From Priestia megaterium (lineage in GTDB: Bacteria; Bacillota; Bacilli; Bacillales; Bacillaceae_H), in contig VTEF01000011.1 of the NCBI GenBank assembly GCA_008180335.1, forward strand, positions 1 to 62,122: a stretch of DNA of 62,122 nt, given 5' to 3'. The notes below the pieces were generated by a model. The model was not told the origin of the DNA, searched no databases, and worked only from the letters and a program-made list of their open reading frames with translations. Shown piece by piece: positions 1 to 10,559 of this stretch. Made by a program: the position numbers and the translations under genes. How positions within the stretch are numbered: position 1 is the first letter of the stretch; each line of letters begins with the position of its first letter.

Positions 1-134
<134 letters not shown>

Positions 135-140
135 AAAATA

Positions 141-400
141 GAAAAGCGAAGGCGACTGTTTAATTGTGAAAGACGTTGGATCTTCTGGCAGGGAAACCGT
201 TCTTTGGTTTCACAGGCAGAAGTGAAACGGCCGAACAATTAGGAGCCGTAGCTGGACAACGAAAAGTGTAGCAAGCTCGCTTATATTCATAGGGCATTGG
301 AGCTCCTGAGAAGAAACCGCTCTTTGGTTTCGTAGGAAGGAGTGAAATGACCGTAGAATATAGCTTGCGAAACTGGACAATGAAAAGCGCAACAAACTCA
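141..400 (+). repeat. Tandem structured repeat in the 23S-5S spacer
   Basis: Two diverged units of about 120 nt lie head to tail (141-260 and 261-381), followed by a partial third (382-400). Each starts with GAAAAG and ends in a segment like CTGGACAAcG. Each contains an inner hairpin GAAACC/GGTTTC (193-198 with 206-211; 313-318 with 326-331). An outer stem also pairs in each: TAATTGT 161-167 with ACAATTA 235-241 in unit A, and TATATTC 282-288 plus GCAAGC 271-276 with GAATATA 356-362 and GCTTGC 363-368 in unit B. The outer stems differ in sequence yet still pair, which suggests selection on RNA folding. No ORF of interest lies here. Confidence 0.7.
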
Positions 401-447
401 GCAGCTGTTATCTAGTTTTGAAAGAATAAAACTTTTATAAAAAAGTC

Positions 448-475
448 TTGCTTTCTTCTTTACAACATGTATAAT
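448..475 (+). promoter_or_regulatory. Possible SigA promoter directly before 5S rRNA
   Basis: TTGCTT (448-453), a 16-bp spacer and a perfect TATAAT (470-475) end 8 bp before the 5S gene. It would start transcription at about the 5S 5' end. It could instead be AT-rich spacer that resembles a promoter by chance. Confidence 0.4.
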
Positions 476-483
476 ATAATATG

Positions 484-599
<116 letters not shown>

Positions 600-606
600 T
601 TCTTTT

Positions 607-638
607 AAAAGGATTAGCTAATTAGCTAATCCTTTTTT
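607..638 (+). terminator. Rho-independent terminator of the rRNA operon
   Basis: AAAAGGATTAGCT pairs with AGCTAATCCTTTT around an AATT loop, followed by a T-run. It lies 7 nt after the 5S gene. Confidence 0.93.
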
Positions 639-696
639 GTTTACATTCTACATAGAAAAATGCAGTTGGAGGGCCAAATTGATTTTTTCTTATTTT

Positions 697-723
697 ATAA
701 AAAAATGTTTTGAAACATTTTTT
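697..723 (+). terminator. A/T hairpin, possible second terminator
   Basis: AAAAAATGTTT (700-710) and AAACATTTTTT (713-723) form an 11-bp inverted repeat with T's at its 3' edge. It sits between the rRNA terminator and the ctsR promoter and may insulate the heat-shock operon. The stem is weak because it is nearly all A/T. Confidence 0.4.
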
Positions 724-767
724 AGTGGCAACGATAAAAGTAAAGAATAAACTTTAGTAGTACATAG

Positions 768-796
768 TTGAAATTTCTTTCAATTCCTTTTATATT
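768..796 (+). promoter_or_regulatory. SigA promoter of the ctsR operon
   Basis: TTGAAA (768-773), 17-bp spacer, TATATT (791-796). The predicted start is near 803, so the CtsR operator at 805-821 covers the start site. I saw no convincing SigB promoter here, although B. subtilis has one for this operon. Confidence 0.75.
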
Positions 797-804
797 TAAC
801 ATAA

Positions 805-821
805 GGTCAAATATAGTCAAA
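805..821 (+). promoter_or_regulatory. CtsR operator
   Basis: The directly repeated heptads GGTCAAA-TAT-AGTCAAA match the CtsR consensus (A/G)GTCAAANAN(A/G)GTCAAA with one copy. It overlaps the predicted transcription start of ctsR, giving autorepression. Confidence 0.9.
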
Positions 822-840
822 GTCAGAAGGAGGGGGCAAT

Positions 841-1302
841 GTGCCAAATATCTCTGACATTATCGAACAGTATCTAAAGAAAGTACTTGAATTAAGTGAC
901 AGAGAAATTGTAGAAATTAAACGAAGTGAAATTGCTGATAAGTTTCAATGTGTACCGTCACAAATTAATTATGTCATTAATACTCGTTTCACAGTTGAAA
1001 GAGGATATATTGTGGAAAGTAAGCGAGGTGGAGGAGGCTTCATCCGAATTGCAAAAGTTCAGTCGCATGATTCTTCTCATTTATTTCAACAAGTGATTGA
1101 ATTGATTGAGAATCAAATTTCACAAGCGCATGCTGAAAATGTCATTATCAGATTGCTTGAAGAGAAGGTTATTACTGAACGAGAAGCAAAAATTATGTTA
1201 AGTGTAATTGATCGTTCAGTTATTAAGGTTGAGCTTCCATACCGTGATGAATTAAGAGCAAACTTATTGAAAGCAATGCTAAATGCATTACGTTATCGCT
1301 AA
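841..1302 (+). CDS. ctsR: CtsR, heat-shock transcriptional repressor
   Basis: Dimeric winged-helix repressor of class III heat-shock genes (clpC operon, clpP, clpE). The 153-residue protein carries the family signature: the N-terminal ISDIIEQYL start, the HTH stretch EIADKFQCVPSQINYVINTRF (about residues 31-51) and the glycine-rich wing KRGGGGFIRI (about 61-70) that senses heat. It starts with GTG at 841 after the ribosome site AGAAGGAGGGG; an overlapping ATG at 839 is out of frame. It heads the operon ctsR-mcsA-mcsB-clpC and has its own operator directly upstream. McsB phosphorylates and inactivates CtsR in relatives. Length is normal and nothing looks damaged. Confidence 0.96.
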   Translation: MPNISDIIEQYLKKVLELSDREIVEIKRSEIADKFQCVPSQINYVINTRFTVERGYIVESKRGGGGFIRIAKVQSHDSSHLFQQVIELIENQISQAHAENVIIRLLEEKVITEREAKIMLSVIDRSVIKVELPYRDELRANLLKAMLNALRYR

Positions 1303-1345
1303 ATTCAATTATTTATTTCAAAATTTAACAGGGAGAGATGATTGC

Positions 1346-1891
1346 ATGATTTGTCAGCAATGTGAGGTTCGACCTGCTACTTTACATTTTACCAAGGTTG
1401 TTAATGGTGAAAAATCTGAAGTTCATATATGTGAACATTGTGCAAAAGAAAGTGGAGATATTTTCTCTATGTCTAATCAACAAGGTTTTTCAGTTAATAG
1501 CCTATTGGCAGGTTTGTTAAATATCGATCTTTCTACAACAGAGACAAAAGCCAATAAAGTCAAAACAGAGATTCCAAAGTGTTCTACATGTGGAATGACC
1601 TATCAACAATTTGCTCAAATTGGGCGGTTTGGTTGTGCAGACTGCTATCGTACATTTGAAAAGCCTTTACTTCCAGTTTTAAAAAGATTACATGGAGGCA
1701 ATTATCTGCATCATGGAAAAGTCCCAAATAGAATTGGAAGTAATCTTCATTTAAAAAAGGAATTAGAAGCATTGAGATTGAATTTAAAAGAGTATATCGA
1801 AAAAGAAGAATTTGAAAAGGCTGCTGAACTCCGAGACCAAATTCGGTTATTAGAAAAACAAATAATTGAATCTAAGGGAGAGGAGACTTAA
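1346..1891 (+). CDS. mcsA: McsA, zinc-finger activator of McsB arginine kinase
   Basis: Adaptor that activates the arginine kinase McsB and helps release CtsR. The 181-residue product has two CxxC zinc modules: MICQQC near the N-terminus paired with CEHC at about 29-32, then CSTC with CADC in the middle. A C-terminal UVR coiled-coil segment ([19 protein letters not shown]) resembles the one in ClpC. I chose ATG 1346, which follows GGGAGAG, because the product then begins MICQQC as in the family; the longer frame from 1283 overlaps ctsR. mcsB begins 5 nt after the stop codon. Confidence 0.93.
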   Translation: MICQQCEVRPATLHFTKVVNGEKSEVHICEHCAKESGDIFSMSNQQGFSVNSLLAGLLNIDLSTTETKANKVKTEIPKCSTCGMTYQQFAQIGRFGCADCYRTFEKPLLPVLKRLHGGNYLHHGKVPNRIGSNLHLKKELEALRLNLKEYIEKEEFEKAAELRDQIRLLEKQIIESKGEET

Positions 1892-1895
1892 TCTT

Positions 1896-2969
1896 ATGCC
1901 GCAACAGTTATTTTTTACAAAACCAGTGAGCTCTTGGATGAGTCAAGAAGCTCCAGATTCAGACATCGTTTTAAGCAGTCGAATTCGTTTAGCTAGAAAT
2001 TTAACAAATTATCTTTTTCCTACGCTTTTTTCTCAACAACAAGCAGTCGAAGTAGTGAAACAGTTTGAAAAAGTATTTCAAACTGTTGGCAAAGAGAATA
2101 AGAGATATTTACATTTATTAAAAATGAATGAATTAAAATCTCTTGAAAAGCGTGTATTAGTAGAAAAACATTTGATTAGCCCTAACTTAGCGGAAGCTGA
2201 AAATGAAGCAGCATGCTTTTTATCCGAACAAGAAGATTTTAGTATTATGATTAATGAAGAAGACCACTTACGTATACAGTGTTTATTTCCAGGTTTACAA
2301 TTATCAGAAGCCTTAAACAGTGCTAATGAAGTAGATAACTGGATTGAGAAACAAGTTGATTATGCATTTGAAGAAAATCGAGGATATCTAACGAGCTGCC
2401 CCACTAATGTTGGAACAGGGCTTCGTGCTTCGGTTATGATGCATTTGCCAGCTCTCGTTATTACACGTCAAATTCACCGTATTATTCCGGCCATTAACCA
2501 ACTGGGATTAGTCGTAAGAGGAATTTATGGAGAAGGTAGCGAAGCGTTAGGAAATATTTTTCAAGTTTCTAATCAAATGACGTTAGGAAAATCTGAAGAA
2601 GACATTGTAGCAGATTTAAACAGTGTGGTTAGACAATTAATTACTCAAGAACGATCTGCAAGAGATGCGTTATTTAAAACCTCTCACATTGAATTAGAAA
2701 ATCGGGTTTATCGCTCTTATGGTACATTAGCACATAGCCGGATCATTGAGTCTAAAGAGGCTTCCCAATGTTTATCGGATGTTCGTTTAGGAATTGATCT
2801 AGGTTATATTCCCAACCTTTCTAAGAATATCTTGAATGAATTAATTATCATGATACAGCCAGGATTTTTACAGCAGTATTCTGGAGAGATATTAAAACCA
2901 GATGAACGCGATATAAAAAGAGCTACTTTGATTCGGGACCGTCTCAATATAAGTAAAAATATAGATTAA
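1896..2969 (+). CDS. mcsB: McsB, protein-arginine kinase
   Basis: Phosphorylates arginines on CtsR and on damaged proteins, marking them for ClpC-ClpP. It is a phosphagen-kinase fold enzyme. Visible motifs: nucleotide-binding SSRIRLARN (27-35), [10 protein letters not shown], the catalytic loop [13 protein letters not shown] with Cys168, and the C-terminal phosphoarginine-binding RDIKRA (338-343). It is 357 residues, a few shorter than B. subtilis McsB at the C-terminus. The start is ATG 1896 with GGGAGAGG upstream. All catalytic motifs are intact, so it should be active. Confidence 0.96.
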   Translation: MPQQLFFTKPVSSWMSQEAPDSDIVLSSRIRLARNLTNYLFPTLFSQQQAVEVVKQFEKVFQTVGKENKRYLHLLKMNELKSLEKRVLVEKHLISPNLAEAENEAACFLSEQEDFSIMINEEDHLRIQCLFPGLQLSEALNSANEVDNWIEKQVDYAFEENRGYLTSCPTNVGTGLRASVMMHLPALVITRQIHRIIPAINQLGLVVRGIYGEGSEALGNIFQVSNQMTLGKSEEDIVADLNSVVRQLITQERSARDALFKTSHIELENRVYRSYGTLAHSRIIESKEASQCLSDVRLGIDLGYIPNLSKNILNELIIMIQPGFLQQYSGEILKPDERDIKRATLIRDRLNISKNID

Positions 2970-2989
2970 ACGTGGAGGGTGACGATTAT

Positions 2990-5431
2990 ATGATGTTTGG
3001 TAGATTTACAGAGCGCGCACAGAAAGTATTAGCATTAGCACAAGAAGAAGCATTACGATTAGGCCATAATAATATTGGAACAGAACATATTTTGCTTGGC
3101 ATTGTACGTGAGGGAGAAGGAATAGCAGCTAAAGCTCTTGCTGCTTTAGGCTTAAGTACTGATAAAATCCAAAAAGAAGTAGAAGCTCTAATTGGAAGAG
3201 GTCAAGAGCTAACACAAACCATTCACTATACGCCACGTGCAAAAAAGGTTATTGAACTCTCAATGGATGAAGCAAGAAAGCTAGGTCATTCTTATGTAGG
3301 AACAGAACACATTCTACTTGGTTTAATCCGTGAAGGAGAAGGTGTTGCAGCACGAGTTCTTAATAATTTAGGCGTTAGTTTAAATAAAGCACGTCAACAA
3401 GTCTTACACTTACTTGGTAGTAATGAAGCTGCATCGAGTCATCAAGGTGGAGGTTCATCTAATGTAAATACACCAACTTTAGATAGCTTAGCACGTGATT
3501 TAACGGTGGTTGCAAGAGAAGGAAGCCTAGATCCTGTTATCGGCCGTGGAAAAGAGATTCAGCGTGTGATTGAAGTGCTAAGCCGACGCACAAAAAATAA
3601 CCCTGTATTAATTGGGGAGCCTGGGGTTGGTAAAACAGCCATTGCTGAAGGATTAGCCCAACAGATTGTGAATAATGAAGTGCCAGAAATTTTGCGCGAT
3701 AAACGTGTAATGACACTAGATATGGGAACTGTAGTAGCAGGTACGAAATACCGTGGTGAATTTGAAGATCGTTTGAAGAAAGTAATGGATGAAATCCGTC
3801 AAGCTGGAAATATTATCTTGTTTATTGATGAGCTCCATACATTGATTGGAGCAGGTGGAGCAGAAGGTGCAATTGATGCATCAAATATTCTCAAACCGTC
3901 TTTAGCTCGTGGTGAACTGCAATGCATAGGCGCTACTACGCTAGATGAATATCGAAAGTATATTGAAAAAGATGCAGCTTTAGAGCGTCGCTTTCAGCCA
4001 ATTCAGGTAGATGAGCCAACACTAGAAGAATCTATTCAAATTTTAAAAGGTTTACGAGATCGTTATGAAGCTCATCACCGTGTATCTATTTCCGATGAAG
4101 CTATTGAGCAGGCAGTTAAATTATCTGATCGTTATATTTCTGATCGTTTCTTACCAGATAAAGCAATTGATTTGATTGATGAAGCAGGTTCAAAAGTAAG
4201 ATTGCGTTCATTTACAACGCCACCTAATCTAAAAGAACTTGAACAAAAATTAGAATCAGTTCGCAATGAAAAAGATGCATCTGTTCAAAGTCAAGAATTT
4301 GAAAAAGCAGCTTCTTTAAGAGATACAGAACAACGCCTTCGTGAAGAATTAGAAGAAACAAAAAAGGTATGGAAAGAAGAACAAGGAAAAGAAAACTCTG
4401 CTGTTACTGTAGAAGATGTTGCAATGGTCGTTTCTAGTTGGACTGGTGTACCGGTTTCGAAACTTGCCCAAGAAGAGACAGAACGATTATTAAACATGGA
4501 AGAGATCTTACATTCAAGAGTAATTGGTCAAGAAGAAGCGGTAAAAGCTGTTGCTAAAGCTGTACGTCGTGCAAGAGCTGGATTAAAAGATCCGAAACGT
4601 CCAATTGGCTCTTTCATCTTCTTAGGTCCTACAGGGGTTGGTAAAACCGAGCTTGCTCGCGCCTTAGCTGAATCTATTTTTGGTGATGAAGATGCCATGA
4701 TTCGAATTGACATGTCAGAGTATATGGAGAAACATTCTACGTCTAGATTAGTTGGTTCACCTCCAGGATATGTAGGTTACGATGAAGGAGGTCAGTTAAC
4801 AGAAAAAGTTCGTAGAAAGCCTTACTCAGTCGTTCTATTAGACGAGATTGAAAAAGCGCATCCTGATGTGTTTAATATTTTATTACAAGTGTTAGAAGAT
4901 GGACGTTTAACTGATTCAAAAGGCCGTACAGTAGACTTTAGAAATACTATTTTAATTATGACTTCAAATGTCGGAGCAGATACGTTAAAGCGCAGTAAGC
5001 ATTTAGGCTTTACAGTTGAAGCAGAAGGGCAAGACTACAAAGATATGAAGGGTAAAGTCATGAATGAAATGAAACGTGCCTTCCGTCCTGAATTCCTAAA
5101 TCGTATTGATGAAATTATTGTCTTCCATTCACTTGAAAAACAACACTTAGCTGAAATTGTTAAATTAATGGCAGATCAGCTAACAAAACGTTTAAAAGAA
5201 CAAGACATTGAATTAGAATTAACACAAGGTGCGATTGATAAAATTGCTGAAGAAGGCTTCGATCCGGAATATGGTGCACGTCCATTGCGTCGAGCAATTC
5301 AGAAGCACGTTGAAGATCGCCTATCAGAAGAGCTGCTAAAAGGAGTTATTCAAAAAGGGCAGAAAGTTACATTGGATGTCGATGGTGAAAACTTTGTTGT
5401 GAAATCATCAGCTCCAAGTAGTATAAGTTAA
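2990..5431 (+). CDS. clpC: ClpC, AAA+ unfoldase of the ClpCP protease
   Basis: Hexameric ATPase that unfolds phosphoarginine-tagged and adaptor-delivered substrates into ClpP. The 813-residue protein has two N-terminal repeats (about 1-145), D1 Walker A GEPGVGKT (209-216) with FIDELH Walker B, a middle UVR coiled-coil (about 424-459), D2 Walker A GPTGVGKT (546-553) and an LGF loop for ClpP docking. ATG 2990 gives the conserved start [11 protein letters not shown] and has GGAGGG 10 nt upstream; the GTG at 2972 lies before that ribosome site. It is the last gene of the CtsR operon and is followed by a terminator. Confidence 0.97.
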   Translation: MMFGRFTERAQKVLALAQEEALRLGHNNIGTEHILLGIVREGEGIAAKALAALGLSTDKIQKEVEALIGRGQELTQTIHYTPRAKKVIELSMDEARKLGHSYVGTEHILLGLIREGEGVAARVLNNLGVSLNKARQQVLHLLGSNEAASSHQGGGSSNVNTPTLDSLARDLTVVAREGSLDPVIGRGKEIQRVIEVLSRRTKNNPVLIGEPGVGKTAIAEGLAQQIVNNEVPEILRDKRVMTLDMGTVVAGTKYRGEFEDRLKKVMDEIRQAGNIILFIDELHTLIGAGGAEGAIDASNILKPSLARGELQCIGATTLDEYRKYIEKDAALERRFQPIQVDEPTLEESIQILKGLRDRYEAHHRVSISDEAIEQAVKLSDRYISDRFLPDKAIDLIDEAGSKVRLRSFTTPPNLKELEQKLESVRNEKDASVQSQEFEKAASLRDTEQRLREELEETKKVWKEEQGKENSAVTVEDVAMVVSSWTGVPVSKLAQEETERLLNMEEILHSRVIGQEEAVKAVAKAVRRARAGLKDPKRPIGSFIFLGPTGVGKTELARALAESIFGDEDAMIRIDMSEYMEKHSTSRLVGSPPGYVGYDEGGQLTEKVRRKPYSVVLLDEIEKAHPDVFNILLQVLEDGRLTDSKGRTVDFRNTILIMTSNVGADTLKRSKHLGFTVEAEGQDYKDMKGKVMNEMKRAFRPEFLNRIDEIIVFHSLEKQHLAEIVKLMADQLTKRLKEQDIELELTQGAIDKIAEEGFDPEYGARPLRRAIQKHVEDRLSEELLKGVIQKGQKVTLDVDGENFVVKSSAPSSIS

Positions 5432-5449
5432 AACAGCATGAACCAAGAT

Positions 5450-5488
5450 GAGGCATACGCATGAATACGTATGCCTCCCTTTTTATTT
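5450..5488 (+). terminator. Terminator of the ctsR-clpC operon
   Basis: AGGCATACG (5451-5459) pairs with CGTATGCCT (5468-5476) around an 8-nt loop, followed by CCCTTTTTATTTT. It ends the clpC operon before radA. Confidence 0.88.
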
Positions 5489-5557
5489 TCATGTCTATAA
5501 TAGTGTACAATAGAAAATAAAGTTATCTTTTATAAGAACGGGGAGATTTAAAATATA

Positions 5558-6934
5558 ATGAGTAAGCGAAAAACAAAGTTTGCCTGTCAGCATTGTGGCT
5601 ATGAATCTGCTAAATGGATGGGACGCTGTCCGGGTTGTGGCAGTTGGAACTCTATGGTTGAAGAACTAGAAGAAACAAAATCTTCTAGACGCGGAGCGTT
5701 TTCTGGAGCCACTTCGACAAAAGTTCAAAAGCCTCAATCAATCACAATGATTGAATCAACCACTGAACCTAGAATTTATACAACATCACCGGAATTAAAC
5801 CGTGTGTTAGGCGGAGGGATTGTAAGAGGTTCACTCGTTTTAATTGGTGGGGATCCGGGTATCGGGAAGTCAACATTACTTTTGCAAACATCAGCCCAAT
5901 TAGCGATAAACGAGCATAAAGTGCTTTATATATCGGGTGAAGAATCAACTAAACAAACAAAACTTAGAGCAGATCGTTTAGGCATTAAAGCAGAAGAACT
6001 GTATGTACATGCTGAAACAAATCTGGAGTCTATTACTGAAGCGATATCGAGTATGCAGCCAGATTTAGTTGTGATTGACTCTATTCAAACAATTTATCAT
6101 GGCGATGTGACATCAGCTCCAGGCAGTGTATCACAGGTACGCGAATGTACAGCTGAATTGATGCGTATTGCAAAAACAAATGGCATTGCTATTTTCATTG
6201 TAGGTCATGTTACGAAAGAAGGAGCAATTGCAGGTCCAAGGCTGCTTGAGCATATGGTTGACACTGTATTGTATTTTGAGGGAGAACGTCATCATACGTA
6301 TCGTATTTTACGTGCTGTTAAAAATCGTTTTGGATCTACAAACGAGATGGGCATATTTGAAATGAAAGAAAGCGGATTAGAGGAAGTTTTAAATCCCTCT
6401 GAAATCTTTCTAGAAGAGCGCTCTCAAGGCGCGGCTGGTTCAGTCGTTGTGGCCTCGATGGAAGGAACAAGGCCTGTACTAGTTGAATTACAGGCACTGA
6501 TTAGTCCTACTAGTTTTGGGAATCCTAGAAGAATGTCTACGGGTATTGATCATAACCGAGTATCACTGATTATGGCCGTTTTAGAAAAGCGTGTAGGCTT
6601 ATTGTTACAAAATCAAGATGCTTACTTAAAAGTAGCGGGTGGAGTTAAGTTAGATGAACCGGCAATTGATTTAGCTGTGGCAGTTAGTATTGCTTCAAGC
6701 TTTAAAGATGTAGCGTCAAATGCAATGGATGTTGTTGTAGGTGAAGTAGGATTAACAGGAGAGGTACGTCGAGTGTCACGAATTGAACAACGAGTTCAGG
6801 AAGCAGTGAAACTTGGATTTAAGAGGATTATTGTACCAGAAAAAAATCTTGGAGGTTGGAAAGTACCTGAAGGAATTGATGTAATTGGGGTTTCAACTGT
6901 AGCAGAGGCATTACAATATACGTTAGGAGGCTAA
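5558..6934 (+). CDS. radA: RadA/Sms, DNA branch-migration ATPase
   Basis: RecA-like hexameric helicase that promotes branch migration in recombinational repair and transformation. The 458 residues hold an N-terminal four-cysteine zinc finger (C10, C13, C24, C27), Walker [11 protein letters not shown] (97-106), the RadA-specific KNRFG motif and a C-terminal Lon-protease-like domain. Length equals that of B. subtilis RadA. disA starts 3 nt downstream, a conserved pair linking DNA repair to c-di-AMP signalling. I saw no clear promoter in the 120-bp gap, although TACAAT at 5506 could serve as a -10. Confidence 0.96.
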   Translation: MSKRKTKFACQHCGYESAKWMGRCPGCGSWNSMVEELEETKSSRRGAFSGATSTKVQKPQSITMIESTTEPRIYTTSPELNRVLGGGIVRGSLVLIGGDPGIGKSTLLLQTSAQLAINEHKVLYISGEESTKQTKLRADRLGIKAEELYVHAETNLESITEAISSMQPDLVVIDSIQTIYHGDVTSAPGSVSQVRECTAELMRIAKTNGIAIFIVGHVTKEGAIAGPRLLEHMVDTVLYFEGERHHTYRILRAVKNRFGSTNEMGIFEMKESGLEEVLNPSEIFLEERSQGAAGSVVVASMEGTRPVLVELQALISPTSFGNPRRMSTGIDHNRVSLIMAVLEKRVGLLLQNQDAYLKVAGGVKLDEPAIDLAVAVSIASSFKDVASNAMDVVVGEVGLTGEVRRVSRIEQRVQEAVKLGFKRIIVPEKNLGGWKVPEGIDVIGVSTVAEALQYTLGG

Positions 6935-6937
6935 GGC

Positions 6938-8014
6938 GTGGAAGGAGAAAAAACGACGGACCAAAAGCAAATTTCAGATATTCTACAATTCGTAGCACCA
7001 GGAACCCCTGTTCGTGAAGGAATAGATAATGTATTAAGAGCAAAAACCGGAGGCCTTATTGTAATGGGCTATAATGATCAGGTGAAAAAAATGGTAGATG
7101 GCGGTTTTTCGATTAACTGTGCTTTTACACCCGCTCATTTATATGAATTGGCTAAAATGGATGGTGCTCTTATTTTAAATGACAGTGGTAGTAAGATTTT
7201 ATTTGCAAATGCTCAGCTTATGCCTGATCCATCTACGCCTTCTTCTCAAACAGGTATGCGTCATCGTACAGCTGAACGTGTAGCTAAACAATCAGGTGTA
7301 TTAGTTATTGCTATTTCTCAAAGGCGCAATGTCATTACGCTGTATAAAGGTTCACTTCAATATGTATTAAAGGATATTAGTGTGATATTAGCTAAAGCTA
7401 ATCAAGCATTGGGCACATTAGAAAAGTATAAAGCTGTATTAGATGAGTCAATTAATAGTTTAAGTGCTCTCGAATTTGAAGAACAAGTGACACATACAGA
7501 TGTCTTACAATCATTGCATCGCATTGAAATGGTATTGCGCATAAAAAATGAAATTTTAAGTTATATTAGCGAACTTGGAACTGAGGGTCGTTTAATTCGC
7601 CTTCAGATGAATGAATTACTTTCACACTTAGAAGAGGAAGCAATCTTGTTAATCAAAGACTACATGTATGATTTAACTGCTGATCCACATAAAGTGATTG
7701 AAAGAATGCAACAGCCTGATAACAATGTGTTACTAGATGATCAAACCTTACTTCGTTTAATGGGGTATCCGATTTATACAAGCTTTGAAGATAATGTGGT
7801 ACCACGCGGCTATCGAATGCTGCATAAAATTCCGCGACTGCCTTCAATTATTATTGAAAATCTTATTGATGAATTAGGAGATTTAAAAGAAATTGGTGAT
7901 GCGTCAGTTGAAGAGCTAGATGAAGTAGATGGAATTGGAGAAATCAGAGCACGCAAAATCAAAGAGGGGTTGAAGCGGTTAAAGCAACAGCATTTACTGA
8001 ACCGTCAGCTGTAG
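6938..8014 (+). CDS. disA: DisA, DNA-integrity scanning diadenylate cyclase
   Basis: Octameric enzyme that makes c-di-AMP from two ATP while scanning DNA; branched DNA stops synthesis and delays sporulation. The 358-residue protein has the DAC-domain motifs DGA (75-77) and RHRTAE (108-113), a helical linker and a C-terminal helix-hairpin-helix region ([20 protein letters not shown]). The start is GTG 6938 after AGGAGGCTAAG. It is coupled to radA. Confidence 0.96.
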   Translation: MEGEKTTDQKQISDILQFVAPGTPVREGIDNVLRAKTGGLIVMGYNDQVKKMVDGGFSINCAFTPAHLYELAKMDGALILNDSGSKILFANAQLMPDPSTPSSQTGMRHRTAERVAKQSGVLVIAISQRRNVITLYKGSLQYVLKDISVILAKANQALGTLEKYKAVLDESINSLSALEFEEQVTHTDVLQSLHRIEMVLRIKNEILSYISELGTEGRLIRLQMNELLSHLEEEAILLIKDYMYDLTADPHKVIERMQQPDNNVLLDDQTLLRLMGYPIYTSFEDNVVPRGYRMLHKIPRLPSIIIENLIDELGDLKEIGDASVEELDEVDGIGEIRARKIKEGLKRLKQQHLLNRQL

Positions 8015-8110
8015 CGCTTGATTTACTTTTATAAGATTCATTAAGATATTGTGAAAATACTAAAAAATTGACAGTTTGTTTACAAATTCTGTTTTTAGTT
8101 AAATAAAAGG

Positions 8111-8137
8111 TTTCAATCATTGTAAACTGTTTATAAT
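8111..8137 (+). promoter_or_regulatory. Possible promoter before yacL
   Basis: A perfect TATAAT (8132-8137) has only a weak -35 (TTTCAA 8111-8116, 15-bp spacing). Another TTGACA at 8068 lacks a -10 at the right distance. The 142-bp gap after disA suggests some promoter activity here. Confidence 0.3.
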
Positions 8138-8156
8138 GATAAAGGGAGGTGAAGGT

Positions 8157-9254
8157 GTGTTAAAACGTTTTGTTCAATTGTTTTTTATTATTACAGGTGG
8201 TACATTAGGCATCTTTTTTATACCTGAACTTATTGGATTATTAAGTCTTGAAAATGTAGCGCTTTTAGACAAATCGTATATTCATGCCCTACTAGGTGCC
8301 ATTCTTTTCTTTGTCGTGACATTTTGGCTAGTAGACTATGTTGTAGGTTTTATTCGTCGCGTAGAAGAATCATTAGTAAAGGCACCTGTAACAGATGTAC
8401 TGTTCGGTAGTTTAGGATTAATTTTAGGATTAATTGTAGCGTATTTAGTCGGAACATTTCTTGGTAGAATTCAGATTCAAGTGGTCAGCACTATATTACC
8501 AATCTTTTTAAGTATCTTGTTAGGCTATTTGGGCTTTCAGGTGGGATTTAAAAAACGAGATGAATTATTAAATGTTTTTTCCATGCCTGCTCGAATTGGG
8601 AAAAAGAAAGGTCAAGAAGAAGAACCGGAAAGCGACCAATCATTAAAATCATTAAAAATCTTAGATACCAGTGTTATTATCGATGGGCGTATTGCAGATA
8701 TCTGTCAGACTGGATTTTTAGATGGAACAATTGTCATTCCACGATTTGTATTAGAGGAATTGCAACACATTGCAGATTCATCCGATGTTTTAAAACGTAA
8801 TCGGGGGCGACGTGGATTAGATATTCTAAACCGCATTCAAAAAGAGTTAGCGATGAAGGTAGAAATTTATGAAGGTGATTTTGAAGACATACAAGAAGTA
8901 GACAGCAAGCTTGTAAAACTGGCCAAAATTACTTCGGGCTTAGTCGTAACGAATGATTTTAATCTTAATAAAGTGTGTGAACTTCAAAATGTTGGCGTTC
9001 TGAATATTAATGATTTAGCGAACGCAGTCAAGCCAATTGTGCTACCCGGTGAGGAAATGAATGTATTAGTAATTAAGGATGGAAAAGAACATAATCAGGG
9101 AATTGCATATCTTGATGATGGAACCATGATTGTAGTGGAAGAAGGTCGCAACTACATCGGAAAGCAAATCGATGTTCTTGTGACAAGTGTTCTTCAGACT
9201 TCCGCAGGTCGAATGATTTTTGCTAAGCCTAAATTGTTAGAAAAAGCATTGTAA
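8157..9254 (+). CDS. yacL: YacL, membrane PIN/TRAM-domain protein (putative RNase)
   Basis: A 365-residue membrane protein with about four N-terminal transmembrane segments (residues 1-140), then a PIN nuclease-like domain beginning [14 protein letters not shown] and a C-terminal TRAM domain. PIN acidic residues (D of LDTS, D in RIADI, D of VTNDF) are present, so nuclease activity is plausible; the substrate is not established. GTG 8157 is chosen because the family begins (M)LKR and AGGGAGGTG lies just upstream; the longer ATG frame at 8136 precedes that site. It sits in the conserved order disA-yacL-ispD. Confidence 0.9.
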   Translation: MLKRFVQLFFIITGGTLGIFFIPELIGLLSLENVALLDKSYIHALLGAILFFVVTFWLVDYVVGFIRRVEESLVKAPVTDVLFGSLGLILGLIVAYLVGTFLGRIQIQVVSTILPIFLSILLGYLGFQVGFKKRDELLNVFSMPARIGKKKGQEEEPESDQSLKSLKILDTSVIIDGRIADICQTGFLDGTIVIPRFVLEELQHIADSSDVLKRNRGRRGLDILNRIQKELAMKVEIYEGDFEDIQEVDSKLVKLAKITSGLVVTNDFNLNKVCELQNVGVLNINDLANAVKPIVLPGEEMNVLVIKDGKEHNQGIAYLDDGTMIVVEEGRNYIGKQIDVLVTSVLQTSAGRMIFAKPKLLEKAL

Positions 9255-9279
9255 TAGAGATAAAAAGGGAGAGCATGGC

Positions 9280-9969
9280 ATGCAATATGAGGTGATTGTT
9301 TTAGCAGCAGGAAAAGGTGAACGTATGAAAGCGGGGCATAATAAGCAATTTTTAACGATTCGTAATGTTCCTCTTATCATTCATACGCTCAGAGTTTTTG
9401 AAGAAGATGAACAGTGCAAGCAGATTATTCTTGTCGTGAATGAAAAAGAAACAGACTATATCTATCAGCTGTTAAGAGAGTACCCAATAAATAAGGTGAA
9501 ATCGATTGTAACAGGGGGAAAAGAGCGTCAAGATAGTGTATACAATGGATTGCAAGCCGTTAAAGAATCGAATGTATTACTCATTCATGACGGAGCGAGA
9601 CCATTTGTAAAACACAAAGATATTCATCATTTAGTTCAAAAAGCAATTCAACAAAAAGCAGCTGTACTAGCTGTTCCCGTGAAAGATACAATTAAGAAGG
9701 TAGAAAATGGTTCAGTTATTGAAACGGTAGAACGCTCCAGCTTGTGGGCTATTCAAACCCCACAAGCTTTTCTGCTGTCTACAATTAAAGAGGCTCATGA
9801 AAAAGCTATACATGATCAGTATACAGGCACAGATGATGCGAGTTTAGTAGAACGTTTAGGAAAAAAAGTAGCCATTGTAGAGGGAAATTACGATAATATA
9901 AAGTTAACAACACCAGAAGATTTGATATATGCAGAAGCAATCTTATCAAAATTTGAACAAAACAACTAA
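9280..9969 (+). CDS. ispD: IspD, 2-C-methyl-D-erythritol 4-phosphate cytidylyltransferase
   Basis: Third step of the MEP isoprenoid pathway: CTP plus MEP gives CDP-ME. The 229 residues show the nucleotidyltransferase signature LAAGKGERM near the N-terminus, the IspD signature IHDGARP (about 108-114) and GTDDASLVE near the C-terminus. It is followed 11 nt later by ispF, the usual Bacillus arrangement; ispE lies elsewhere. Confidence 0.95.
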   Translation: MQYEVIVLAAGKGERMKAGHNKQFLTIRNVPLIIHTLRVFEEDEQCKQIILVVNEKETDYIYQLLREYPINKVKSIVTGGKERQDSVYNGLQAVKESNVLLIHDGARPFVKHKDIHHLVQKAIQQKAAVLAVPVKDTIKKVENGSVIETVERSSLWAIQTPQAFLLSTIKEAHEKAIHDQYTGTDDASLVERLGKKVAIVEGNYDNIKLTTPEDLIYAEAILSKFEQNN

Positions 9970-9980
9970 GAGGTGAAGAA

Positions 9981-10460
9981 ATGAATATTCGTGTAGGACA
10001 AGGCTTTGATGTTCATGAGTTTATAGAAGGCAGACCGCTTATTATTGGAGGAATTGAAATTCCTTATGAGAAAGGCTTATTAGGTCATTCAGATGCAGAT
10101 GTGCTTTTACATACTATTGCAGATGCATTATTAGGAGCGGTTGCTAAAGGAGATATCGGGAAGCATTTTCCCGATACAGACGAGGCATTTAAAGATGCCG
10201 ATTCGGCAAAATTGTTAGAACACGTATGGAGATTAGTAAAAGAGGACGGGTACATGCTAAGTAACGTAGATTGTACAATTATTGCTCAAAAGCCTAAAAT
10301 GGCACCATATATTCAACCTATGAGAGAACGTATTGCTCAATTATTAGAAGTTGATGTATCACAAGTGAATGTAAAGGCTACAACAACTGAAAAATTAGGC
10401 TTTACAGGCCGTGAAGAAGGCATTGCTGCTCAAGCATCTGTATTAGTGTATCAAAAATAA
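9981..10460 (+). CDS. ispF: IspF, 2-C-methyl-D-erythritol 2,4-cyclodiphosphate synthase
   Basis: Fifth step of the MEP pathway, releasing CMP to form the cyclodiphosphate. The 159-residue trimeric enzyme has the metal-binding GFDVHEF (D and H), [10 protein letters not shown] (H42-type ligand), the FPDTDE loop and the [12 protein letters not shown] nucleotide pocket. It starts 11 nt after ispD with GAGGTGA as ribosome site. Length is typical. Confidence 0.96.
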   Translation: MNIRVGQGFDVHEFIEGRPLIIGGIEIPYEKGLLGHSDADVLLHTIADALLGAVAKGDIGKHFPDTDEAFKDADSAKLLEHVWRLVKEDGYMLSNVDCTIIAQKPKMAPYIQPMRERIAQLLEVDVSQVNVKATTTEKLGFTGREEGIAAQASVLVYQK

Positions 10461-10470
10461 ATCAGAGCCT

Positions 10471-10498
10471 TTGACAGAACCACATTTGGTGATAGAAT
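10471..10498 (+). promoter_or_regulatory. SigA promoter of gltX
   Basis: TTGACA (10471-10476), 16-bp spacer, TAGAAT (10493-10498) preceded by TGa, an extended -10. It lies just after ispF and ~60 bp before gltX. Confidence 0.6.
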
Positions 10499-10559
10499 TA
10501 ATCATATCTAAAAAACAACTACATAATTACGTAAGTTAAAATTGGAGGGTATCCTAGTT

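Noticed and set aside
210-395. 61-codon minus-strand frame in the 23S-5S spacer
   Set aside because: It runs antisense to the repeat units, has no ribosome site, and its sequence is explained by the repeat structure.
1283-1345. N-terminal extension of McsA from ATG 1283
   Set aside because: It overlaps ctsR, lacks a ribosome site, and the family begins at MICxxC, which is encoded at 1346.
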